In this document: one piece after another, positions 1-6,323 of the stretch
How positions within the stretch are numbered: position 1 is the stretch's first letter
How the letters are laid out: each line of letters opens with the position of its first letter
Source of the DNA: an uncultured Bacilli bacterium
GTDB lineage: Bacteria; Bacillota_I; Bacilli_A; RF39; UBA660
Assembly (NCBI GenBank): GCA_934096785.1
Contig: CAKONA010000035.1
Span: 1-9,270 of the forward strand
Direction of reading: 5' to 3'
DNA: 9,270 nt
Notes under the pieces: generated by a model
Told to the model about the DNA's origin: nothing
Database searches by the model: none
What the model saw: the letters and a program-made list of their open reading frames with translations, nothing else
Made by a program: the position numbers and the translations under genes

Positions 1-2
1 GA

Positions 3-497
3 ATTATTGGATTTAAGAATATGACTCAACATGCTGGTGCAACTACACTTATATATATGATTAGAAAGATGTTAGCTGGTGTACGTGATGTTGCTGCGAT
101 TGAGGTTAACAAGGTAGACTTCTTATATTTCAATGATAAGGAGATGGTAAGTACCATATCATCAGATTTGCCAAAAGAGTTAATGAAAAAACAAATGTGT
201 GATGTAGTACTAGTAGATTTAAATGATTATGATGATGTATCTATATGTAGTCAAGTATACTATTTAATTGAACCATCTACTATAATGATAAATAAAATGC
301 TTAGAAAGAATAGAGGTGCTCTAGAAGCACTTAAGAATGAGAAAGTTGTTCTTAATAAATGTGTTTTAAATGCAGAAGATGTAGCTACATTTGAGTACGA
401 AACTAAACTAAAAGTATTTGCGACTATACCTCCTTGTGATGATAGACAAGAGAAGATAGAAGCAATAAATAAATTTATTAGTAAAATGGGATTATAA
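3..497 (+). CDS. MinD/CpaE (TadZ)-like P-loop ATPase, 5' end missing
   Basis: The reading frame is open from the window edge, so the N-terminus lies outside; the first ATG at 21 sits inside the conserved nucleotide loop and is not the true start. The visible part starts IIGFKN and runs into HAGATTLIYM, which matches the GxxxxGATT form of the deviant Walker A loop of ParA/MinD/CpaE ATPases. DVVLVDLND is a Walker B strand. VYYLIEPS and VVLNK, with a later IPPCDDR segment, follow the order of MinD-like folds. Such proteins position secretion or pilus machinery at the membrane (CpaE/TadZ in Tad systems). The lysine of the canonical GKTT is alanine here, and the usual KGG signature is replaced by TQH, so ATP hydrolysis is uncertain. 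The next gene encodes a pilin-like protein, which supports a secretion role. The family is fairly secure; the exact function is inference. Confidence 0.7.
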   Translation: MIGFKNMTQHAGATTLIYMIRKMLAGVRDVAAIEVNKVDFLYFNDKEMVSTISSDLPKELMKKQMCDVVLVDLNDYDDVSICSQVYYLIEPSTIMINKMLRKNRGALEALKNEKVVLNKCVLNAEDVATFEYETKLKVFATIPPCDDRQEKIEAINKFISKMGL

Positions 498-526
498 GAA
501 AAATACTAAAAAAAAGCTATAAAAAG

Positions 527-555
527 TTGACAAAAATATAAAAATTATGTAGAAT
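527..555 (+). promoter_or_regulatory. Sigma-A promoter of the pilin-like gene
   Basis: A perfect -35 box TTGACA (527-532), a 17-base spacer and -10 box TAGAAT (550-555) predict a transcript start near 562. The leader is about 21 bases and contains AAGGAGAT (568-575), eight bases before the ATG at 583. The small membrane protein can therefore be expressed independently of the ATPase gene upstream. Confidence 0.8.
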
Positions 556-582
556 TTATGTATAGAGAAGGAGATAATTGGT

Positions 583-954
583 ATGTTAAATTTAATTAAT
601 GTGTTAGATACTATCGGTAACGGTGCTGACTTATGTTCACAATTAAAACCAATTTTAAGAATTGTAGGTATAGGCGTATTTATTATTAAAGTAGTAGTTC
701 CAATTATGTTAATCATTGTTGGTATGTTAGATATGGCTAAGGCTGTAACTGAAAAAGATGAAAATAAGATTAAATCTGCTCAACAAGCTTTATTAAAAAA
801 AGCTATAGCTGCAGTACTTGTATTCTTAATTGTAACTATAGTTGGAGTTCTTATGAACTTAATAGGAGCATCTGAATACAGAGAATGCATGAGTTGTATA
901 ACTGACCCATGGAGTTGTAATGTTTCATCAAGTGGAAACACTGGTAAGAAATAA
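583..954 (+). CDS. VirB2/TrbC-like pilin or small two-helix membrane protein
   Basis: This is a 123-residue protein with a short N-terminus and two hydrophobic helices, at about residues 24-50 and 74-95. A charged, lysine-rich, amphipathic loop (about 53-73) separates them. Two helices joined by a polar loop is the architecture of VirB2/TrbC major pilins of type IV secretion and of related uncharacterised Gram-positive proteins. Four cysteines, C18, C102, C105 and C112, lie in the two tails; if both tails face outward they could form disulfides. The tail ends in a Ser/Gly/Lys-rich stretch. The gene has its own near-consensus promoter and a terminator right behind it, fitting a subunit needed in many copies. 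The ATPase upstream suggests membership of one secretion or pilus locus lying mostly outside the window. The assignment rests on architecture, not on a clear sequence signature. Confidence 0.6.
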   Translation: MLNLINVLDTIGNGADLCSQLKPILRIVGIGVFIIKVVVPIMLIIVGMLDMAKAVTEKDENKIKSAQQALLKKAIAAVLVFLIVTIVGVLMNLIGASEYRECMSCITDPWSCNVSSSGNTGKK

Positions 955-969
955 TTAACACAAATGATT

Positions 970-993
970 GAAGAGGAATGCTCTTCTTTTTCT
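970..993 (+). terminator. Rho-independent terminator after the pilin-like gene
   Basis: The stem GAAGAG (970-975) pairs with CTCTTC (981-986) around a five-base loop and is followed by five T (987-991). It isolates the pilin gene from the LtaS operon. Confidence 0.75.
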
Positions 994-998
994 ATGGA

Positions 999-1027
999 TT
1001 GAAAAATGATAATAATAATGATATAAT
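999..1027 (+). promoter_or_regulatory. Sigma-A promoter of the LtaS operon, extended -10
   Basis: TTGAAA (999-1004), a 17-base spacer and a perfect TATAAT (1022-1027) preceded by TGA (extended -10). The predicted start near 1034 leaves only about 12 leader bases, consisting almost wholly of the GAGGGA ribosome site before the ATG at 1046. Confidence 0.8.
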
Positions 1028-1045
1028 TAATTAGAGGGAATTAGT

Positions 1046-3124
1046 ATGAAAAGGTTAAATAAAATTGATTTAAAAAATATTAAAAATATTGATATTAAAA
1101 AAATTTATAAAAATATAGTTAAAGGTATAAAGAAGTATGCTTCTACTAATATATTGTTTTTATCATATATGGTTATTTCTCTATTAATAGGTTTTATTCT
1201 TAGAATAACTACGGTTGGTACTCCAATATATTTTAAAGCATTTTTATCAGACTTTATGGTTGCGTTATTTATAGGTGCTTTTGGTTATTTATTTAAACCT
1301 AAGTATCAATTTAGTTATTTCTTTGTATGGGTAATATTCTTTTCTATACTTGCGATAGGAGATACTATATATTATCAATTCTATCAATCATTTTTATCTG
1401 TAAATTTAATATCAACTGCGTCTATGTTAGGGGCTGTAGATGATTCTTTATATGATAAGTTACATGTATCACAATTCTTATATTTAGTTTTTCCAGTTAT
1501 ATTTGTGTTAATACATAGATTTCTTAGTAAGAAGAACTATTACTTTGAGGTTGAAAAGACTGAAAAAGGAAAGAAGAATTTTATTTATTCTATAGCTACT
1601 GCTGGTGTAATTGTATGTTCTTTATTATTTACATTAACTGGTACTGATACTAGTAGACTTATTAAGCAATGGAATAGAGAATGGCTTGTTCAAAAGTTTG
1701 GTTTATATACATATACAATTAATGATTTAATACAAAGTATACAACCTCATTTAAATACATTATTTGGTTATGATGAGGCTGCTCGTAAGTTTAGAAATTT
1801 CTATGCATGTAAGGCAGAAGAGAAGACTAGTTCTAATAAATATACTAATGCATTTAAGGGTAAGAATGTTATATTTATACATTCTGAGAGTATGCAAAAC
1901 TTCTTAATTAATTTAAAGATTAATGGTGAAGAGGTTACACCTAATTTAAATAAGATTATAAAAGAAGGTATTTATTTTGATAGATTTTATCCTCAAATAA
2001 GTGTTGGTACTAGTTCTGATACTGAGTTTACACTTAATACTGGACTTATGCCTTCTAGTAGCGGAACTGTGTTTGTAAACTATTATAATAGAACTTATTA
2101 TTCACTTCCTAAATATTTTAAGGAGATGGGTTATTATACATTTAGTGCTCATGCTAATGCTGCTGATTATTGGAATCGTAAAACTATGCATAAGACGCTT
2201 GGATATGATGACTTTTATGCTAAGGATAGTTATGTAGTTCCTGATGATACAAGTGATCCTAATTGGGTTGGACTAGGACTTTCTGATAAGTCATTCTTTA
2301 ATCAATTAATACCAATATTAAAAAATATAAAAGAAAATCATAAGAATTTCTATGGTACAGTTATTAGTCTTTCTAACCATTCACCATTTAATGATGTTAC
2401 TAAGTATGATCCATTTGATATTACAATGAAATATACTTATACTGATGAAATTGGTGAGAAGAAGGATGGTGTAGCACCATATCTTACTGATACATCAATG
2501 GGTAATTATATTAGAAGTGCTCATTATGCTGATGCTGCTTTAGGAGAATTCTTCCAATTATTAAAAGATAATGATTTACTTGAAAATACAGTTGTAATTC
2601 TATATGGTGATCATGAAGCAAGACTTGCTAAGAAACAATTTGATATATTATATAATTATGATCCTGTTACTCAAGACATTAAGAGTAGTGATGATCCAAC
2701 TTATGTTTCTTTAGATAATTATAATTATGATTTACTTAAAAATACACCATTAATTATGTGGAATGTTGATAAGAAATATAGAAGAACTGTAAGTAATGCA
2801 ATGGGTATGTATGATATACTTCCTACTCTTGCTAATATGTTTGGATTTAAAGATAAATATGGACTTGGACATGATATATTTAGTAATAATGAGAAGATTG
2901 TAGTGTTCCCTAATGGTAATGTGCTTACTGATAAAGTATATTATAGTAATTTAAATGATGAATATGTTACATTAAGTGATGAACCAATAGATAGTGATTA
3001 CATAAGTAGAATAAAAGAACATGCTAATAAAATATTAGATGTATCTAATGGAATAGTACTTCATGATTTAATTAAGAATGAAGGAGATAAGATAGGAGCT
3101 TGTGAGAATGAACAAAAAAAGTGA
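1046..3124 (+). CDS. ltaS: LtaS-family glycerol-phosphate polymer (lipoteichoic acid) synthase
   Basis: This 692-residue protein belongs to the LtaS/sulfatase-like part of the alkaline phosphatase superfamily, which moves glycerol phosphate from phosphatidylglycerol onto a growing polymer outside the membrane. A Lys/Ile-rich cytoplasmic N-terminus (1-32) is followed by about five membrane helices (roughly 36-56, 62-84, 89-110, 141-160, 178-198) and an external catalytic domain. Visible active-site residues are E281 in HSESMQ, S323 in GTSSDTEF at the nucleophile position, W376 and R378 in WNR, H445 in SNHSPF, and D522/H523 in YGDHE, all at positions matching the S. aureus enzyme. The nucleophile is Ser where S. 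aureus LtaS has Thr300. It is somewhat longer than the ~650 residues usual for LtaS. It ends in TGA and overlaps the next gene by 17 bases, indicating one operon. Paralogues such as an LTA primase or another phosphoglycerol transferase cannot be excluded. Confidence 0.88.
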   Translation: MKRLNKIDLKNIKNIDIKKIYKNIVKGIKKYASTNILFLSYMVISLLIGFILRITTVGTPIYFKAFLSDFMVALFIGAFGYLFKPKYQFSYFFVWVIFFSILAIGDTIYYQFYQSFLSVNLISTASMLGAVDDSLYDKLHVSQFLYLVFPVIFVLIHRFLSKKNYYFEVEKTEKGKKNFIYSIATAGVIVCSLLFTLTGTDTSRLIKQWNREWLVQKFGLYTYTINDLIQSIQPHLNTLFGYDEAARKFRNFYACKAEEKTSSNKYTNAFKGKNVIFIHSESMQNFLINLKINGEEVTPNLNKIIKEGIYFDRFYPQISVGTSSDTEFTLNTGLMPSSSGTVFVNYYNRTYYSLPKYFKEMGYYTFSAHANAADYWNRKTMHKTLGYDDFYAKDSYVVPDDTSDPNWVGLGLSDKSFFNQLIPILKNIKENHKNFYGTVISLSNHSPFNDVTKYDPFDITMKYTYTDEIGEKKDGVAPYLTDTSMGNYIRSAHYADAALGEFFQLLKDNDLLENTVVILYGDHEARLAKKQFDILYNYDPVTQDIKSSDDPTYVSLDNYNYDLLKNTPLIMWNVDKKYRRTVSNAMGMYDILPTLANMFGFKDKYGLGHDIFSNNEKIVVFPNGNVLTDKVYYSNLNDEYVTLSDEPIDSDYISRIKEHANKILDVSNGIVLHDLIKNEGDKIGACENEQKK

Positions 3125-3722
3125 TAGAAAAGTAATATTGCTTTTTGTAGTAGTAGGTATAATATTACTAGTATTTCTTGTATATAGAGTTAATAAGGAT
3201 TTTTTAAGTAAAGGTAACAGTAAGAAACAAATTGATTCTATAGACTTCTATGGATATACATTAACTAAGAGTGACACTGATTACTTTAAAAGTACATTTA
3301 AAGAATTAAGCAAAATATTAAATGAAAAACCTGTTGATATGAAAGAATATGCTAAAAGTATATCTAAATTATTTATAACAGATGTGTATAGTTTGGATAG
3401 TAAACTTACTAGTACTGATATAGGTGGACTTGAATTTCTTCATAAAGATTTAAGAGATAACTTTAAAGAGAATATGGGAGCTACTTTGTATAAAGGCATT
3501 GAAAGTAATATTGATGGTAAGAGAAAGCAAGAACTTCCAATGGTTAAAGAGGTTAATATTACTGATGTATTTGAGACAAAGTATACTTACAATAAGAGTG
3601 AATATCCTGCTTATTTGGTAACTGCTAATTGGACTTATGAGAAGGATTTAGGTTATCAAACAAGTACTAAGTTAACAATTATTAATGATAAAGATATACT
3701 TTATATCGTAAAAGGAAATTAG
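3108..3722 (+). CDS. Single-pass membrane protein with external domain, LtaS operon partner, function unknown
   Basis: I do not recognise this family. The preferred start is the ATG at 3108, nine bases after ATAGGAG (3092-3098); the in-frame GTG at 3102 is too close to that site. This gives 204 residues: a short basic N-terminus, one hydrophobic segment (about 9-26) and a mostly polar external part without cysteine. The C-terminal part (YLVTANWTYEKDLGY, then TIINDKDILYIVKGN) alternates like beta strands and could be an NTF2-like (VirB8/TcpC-like) or similar small fold; this is only an impression. The gene begins inside the last codons of the LtaS gene and ends at a terminator, so translation is probably coupled. 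Its conservation next to LtaS would suggest an accessory factor for polymer synthesis. There is no lipobox and no enzymatic motif that I can see. Confidence 0.75.
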   Translation: MNKKSDRKVILLFVVVGIILLVFLVYRVNKDFLSKGNSKKQIDSIDFYGYTLTKSDTDYFKSTFKELSKILNEKPVDMKEYAKSISKLFITDVYSLDSKLTSTDIGGLEFLHKDLRDNFKENMGATLYKGIESNIDGKRKQELPMVKEVNITDVFETKYTYNKSEYPAYLVTANWTYEKDLGYQTSTKLTIINDKDILYIVKGN

Positions 3723-3742
3723 GACTAGAAATAGTCTTTTTC
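3721..3742 (+). terminator. Terminator of the LtaS operon
   Basis: The stem GACTA (3723-3727) and TAGTC (3732-3736) closes a GAAA tetraloop; a G-U and an A-T pair extend it into the flanks. Five T follow (3737-3741). The convergent Nudix gene ends 24 bases further on. Confidence 0.75.
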
Positions 3743-3765
3743 TATTATAAAATAAAATACATAGA

Positions 3766-4200
3766 TTATTGGTCCATGTATTTTTCTTTGTATAGTTCAA
3801 ATGCTTTTTGATGGTAAGGTAGTGGGAACTCTAGTTTGTCAATATCGATGTAGTCATATTTTAGTTCATGTTCTTTGTTTGTGATGTCGTCTATGTCTAT
3901 TATAAAGAAGTTTGCTAGTGAATTCATTGGGTACTTATCTTCTGCTAACCAGTAGCAGTCAATTGTTATGAATCCTTTTATGTTTTTAATTGTTATTCCT
4001 ATTTCTTCCATAAATTCTCTTTTTAATGCTTCTTCTTTTGCTTTTCCTTCTTCAACTCCACCACCTATAAAAGTGTATTTTCCTGTTCTTGGGTCAATGC
4101 CTATTAGAAGTTTTCCATTTTTTTCTGATATTCCAAATGATGTTTCTCTAAAAATATATTTGGTATTTTTGCTTTTAATACCATGTGTTATCTTTTCCAT
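3766..4200 (-). CDS. Nudix hydrolase
   Basis: This is a 144-residue single-domain Nudix protein; these enzymes hydrolyse nucleoside diphosphates linked to another group and depend on a divalent metal. The Nudix box spans about residues 47-69: GGVEEG, then REFMEEIGI carrying the metal-binding glutamates E62, E65 and E66. Where the consensus GX5EX7REUXEEXGU has its first glutamate, this protein has K53; the essential REUXEE part is intact. The substrate cannot be told from the sequence. The gene is convergent with the LtaS operon and divergent from the DUF4358 gene, so it is a single-gene unit. No purine-rich GGAG site precedes the ATG, only an A-rich stretch, and the predicted leader is about 11 bases, so translation may start inefficiently or by a near-leaderless route. 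Confidence 0.85.
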   Translation of the reverse strand: MEKITHGIKSKNTKYIFRETSFGISEKNGKLLIGIDPRTGKYTFIGGGVEEGKAKEEALKREFMEEIGITIKNIKGFITIDCYWLAEDKYPMNSLANFFIIDIDDITNKEHELKYDYIDIDKLEFPLPYHQKAFELYKEKYMDQ

Positions 4201-4217
4201 AAATTTTTTCTTTAATA

Positions 4218-4226
4218 ATTATAGCA
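4218..4226 (-). promoter_or_regulatory. Extended -10 promoter of the Nudix gene
   Basis: Read on the minus strand, TGC is followed by a perfect TATAAT (4223 to 4218). No good -35 box lies at the right distance, so the extended -10 carries the promoter. Predicted start is near 4211, about 11 bases before the ATG at 4200. It lies back to back with the promoter at 4254-4262. Confidence 0.6.
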
Positions 4227-4253
4227 TAATGTGTAGCAATTAGTTTTAAAAAT

Positions 4254-4262
4254 TGGTATAAT
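4254..4262 (+). promoter_or_regulatory. Extended -10 promoter of the acylation operon
   Basis: TGG (4254-4256) precedes a perfect TATAAT (4257-4262); the best -35 candidate, TAGCAA at 4234-4239, is poor. Predicted start is near 4269, followed by AGAGGAGG (4274-4281) and the ATG at 4288. Confidence 0.65.
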
Positions 4263-4287
4263 TTATTTAAGTTAGAGGAGGAAAATT

Positions 4288-4875
4288 ATGGATAAAAAGA
4301 ATAAACCTTTAGTAATAGGAGTTGCACTTATAGTACTTTGTGTTATAACGCTTGGTGTAATAATGTATTTAAGAGGTAGTAAGAGCAGTGAACTTAAGAC
4401 ATCTAGTGATGTTAAAAGAATGATTAATAGTATTTATAGGGAACTTGGAGATACTTTACCGACACTTGGATATCAAGATATAAATAGTTCTACTGAAGCA
4501 TGGAAAAGTTATACTGGTCTAAGTGACAGTAGTAATGTTGACTTTGTTGTTATTAGTGAACCTATGATGAATGCTCAAGCATATAGTTTAGTTGTTTTAA
4601 AGGTTAAGGATAAAAGCAACATTGAAAGCATGAAACAAGAAATGTATGATAATATAGATATGGCTAAGTGGATATGTGTTAGTGCTGAAAAGATGTATAT
4701 TACAAATAATGATGATCTTATTTTTATGGTAATGGGGTTAGATGATTGGGCTTCACCTGTATATAATAGTTTTAAAAAATATGTTAATAATAATATAGGC
4801 AAAGAATTAGTTAAGACGAATAGGGGTAATATAGATTTACCTTTAGAAATGCCTGATGCGAAGCCTGTAATGTAA
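4288..4875 (+). CDS. DUF4358-like membrane-anchored protein
   Basis: A 195-residue protein with an N-terminal membrane anchor (about 8-28) and an external domain. The stretch SEPMMNAQAYSLVVLKVKD (90-108), followed by a charged helix and a strand-rich end, resembles the DUF4358 family, in which a residue run around NAxE/Y-x-x-V/I-x-K-V-K-D is typical. Members of that family are often secreted or lipoproteins of Firmicutes and recur next to MBOAT/DHHW acylation genes, as here. No lipobox is present (leucine precedes the only early cysteine), so it is held by its transmembrane segment. No catalytic residues are apparent; a structural or substrate-handling role with the acyltransferase pair is inference. 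The start is well supported by AGAGGAGG seven bases upstream. Forty-six bases, including a hairpin, separate it from the next gene. Confidence 0.65.
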   Translation: MDKKNKPLVIGVALIVLCVITLGVIMYLRGSKSSELKTSSDVKRMINSIYRELGDTLPTLGYQDINSSTEAWKSYTGLSDSSNVDFVVISEPMMNAQAYSLVVLKVKDKSNIESMKQEMYDNIDMAKWICVSAEKMYITNNDDLIFMVMGLDDWASPVYNSFKKYVNNNIGKELVKTNRGNIDLPLEMPDAKPVM

Positions 4876-4880
4876 GATTT

Positions 4881-4901
4881 GCTCCTTAATTGGGGCTTTT
4901 T
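4881..4901 (+). terminator. Hairpin with T-tract inside the acylation operon (possible attenuator)
   Basis: GCTCC (4881-4885) pairs with GGGGC (4892-4896) with one G-U pair around a six-base loop, followed by TTTTT (4897-4901). I see no new promoter between it and the MBOAT gene, so partial read-through would set a lower level for the downstream genes. Confidence 0.55.
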
Positions 4902-4921
4902 AATAAGGAGGGAAGGGACGG

Positions 4922-6313
4922 ATGGTTTTTGCTAGTATAACATTTATATATTACTTTTTACCTTTGTTTTTGATTGTGTATTTTGTTGTTCCTAAGAAAT
5001 ATAAGAATATTGTTTTATTATTGTTTAGTTTTATATTTTATTTCTATGGAGAACCTAAGTATATTCTTTTGATGCTTATAGAAGTCTTATTTGCATACTT
5101 TATGACAAGAAGTTTAGAAGAGAATAAGAGTAAGTCTTTACTTGTGATAATGTTGTCTTTTCATTTACTTCTTTTATGTATCTTTAAATATTTTAACTTT
5201 ATATTAGAGAATGTTAATAGTTTGATTGGTGGAAATATTAGTTTACTAAATATTGTTCTTCCGATTGGAATAAGTTTTTATACATTTCAGATAATTAGTT
5301 ATGAGATTGATGTTTATAATGGTAAAGTTAAAGCATCGAATAGTTTGATAGACTTTATGACTTATGTATTTTTGTTTCCTCAATTAATTGCTGGACCTAT
5401 TGTTAGATATGAAAGTATTAGAGATGAATTAAAGGAAAGAAGTGTTAACTCTGATGAATTTAGTTATGGATGTAAAAGATTTATAATTGGTTTATTTAAA
5501 AAGGTTGTTATAGCTAATAATATTGGGGAACTAGCTAGTGTGTTAAATGGTAGTAGTGAAGTGTCAATTTTACTTTATTGGATGCTTGGTATTAGTTATA
5601 TGCTACAGATATATTTTGATTTTTCTGGGTATAGTGATATAGCTATTGGAATTGGTAGAATGATTGGATTTAAGTTCCCTGAAAATTTTGATTATCCCTA
5701 TATGAAAGACAGTGTAACTAATTTTTGGAGATATTGGCATATGACACTTGGTAGTTGGTTTAGAGATTATGTATATATTCCGCTTGGTGGGAATAGAGTA
5801 AGTGTTATTAAACATATTAGAAATATACTTGTTGTTTGGTTACTTACAGGTTTATGGCATGGAGCTAGTTGGAACTTTATAATATGGGGATTATATTTTG
5901 GTGTAATTCTTATAATTGAAAAATATTTTCTTAGTAAATTTTTAGATAGACTTCCTAAAGTAGTTAGAGTGATTTATACTAATTTTATTGTTATGATAAG
6001 TTTTATTATTTTTTCAAGTGATAACTTGAGTAGTGCTGTTACTGTTATTCATGGTATGTTTAGTTTTGGAAGATTGAGTCTTTATAATAGCTTTATTCTT
6101 TATTATGTTAGAAGTTATGGATTAATAATTGTGATGGGGATTTTATTTAGTACATCAATTTTAAAGAATATTAATGAAATACTTAGAAAGAATAAATTTA
6201 TGAATGGTATTATAAATATAATTGAAGTTTTAGTTTTGTTTGCTATTCTTGTTATTGTGACATCTATGCTTATTGATAGTAGTTATAATCCATTCTTGTA
6301 TTTTAGATTTTAA
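4922..6313 (+). CDS. MBOAT family O-acyltransferase (AlgI/PatA-like)
   Basis: This 463-residue, strongly hydrophobic protein belongs to the membrane-bound O-acyltransferases, which pass acyl groups (often acetyl) across the membrane to external sugars or polymers. Hallmarks in order are the MVF...YYFLPLF start, IGISFYTFQIISYEID (115-130), a PQLIAGPIVRY segment (153-163), YFDFSGYSDIA (231-241), FWRYWHMTLGSWFRDYVYIP (268-287), and LWHGASWNFIIWG (311-323) with the invariant histidine H313. The length is normal for AlgI-like proteins. The start is set by AAGGAGGG (4905-4912) nine bases upstream. The next gene starts 10 bases after its stop and encodes the DHHW partner such transferases need. It could modify teichoic acid, capsule or peptidoglycan; the acceptor is not identifiable from sequence. 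Confidence 0.93.
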   Translation: MVFASITFIYYFLPLFLIVYFVVPKKYKNIVLLLFSFIFYFYGEPKYILLMLIEVLFAYFMTRSLEENKSKSLLVIMLSFHLLLLCIFKYFNFILENVNSLIGGNISLLNIVLPIGISFYTFQIISYEIDVYNGKVKASNSLIDFMTYVFLFPQLIAGPIVRYESIRDELKERSVNSDEFSYGCKRFIIGLFKKVVIANNIGELASVLNGSSEVSILLYWMLGISYMLQIYFDFSGYSDIAIGIGRMIGFKFPENFDYPYMKDSVTNFWRYWHMTLGSWFRDYVYIPLGGNRVSVIKHIRNILVVWLLTGLWHGASWNFIIWGLYFGVILIIEKYFLSKFLDRLPKVVRVIYTNFIVMISFIIFSSDNLSSAVTVIHGMFSFGRLSLYNSFILYYVRSYGLIIVMGILFSTSILKNINEILRKNKFMNGIINIIEVLVLFAILVIVTSMLIDSSYNPFLYFRF

Positions 6314-6323
6314 GGAGGATAAT

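Noticed and set aside
492..716. Minus-strand 74-codon frame over the pilin gene
   Set aside because: Antisense to a well-supported gene with promoter and ribosome site; no features of its own.
3968..4243. Plus-strand 91-codon frame opposite the Nudix gene
   Set aside because: It lies opposite a clear Nudix domain and has no ribosome site.
4575..4802. Minus-strand 75-codon frame in the DUF4358 gene
   Set aside because: Antisense shadow without a start signal.
5603..5815. Minus-strand 70-codon frame in the MBOAT gene
   Set aside because: Antisense to strongly conserved MBOAT motifs.
6273..6323. Earlier ATG start for the DHHW protein, overlapping the MBOAT gene
   Set aside because: No ribosome site at 6273, whereas AAGGAGG sits five bases before the GTG at 6324 and the membrane anchor then falls at the expected place.
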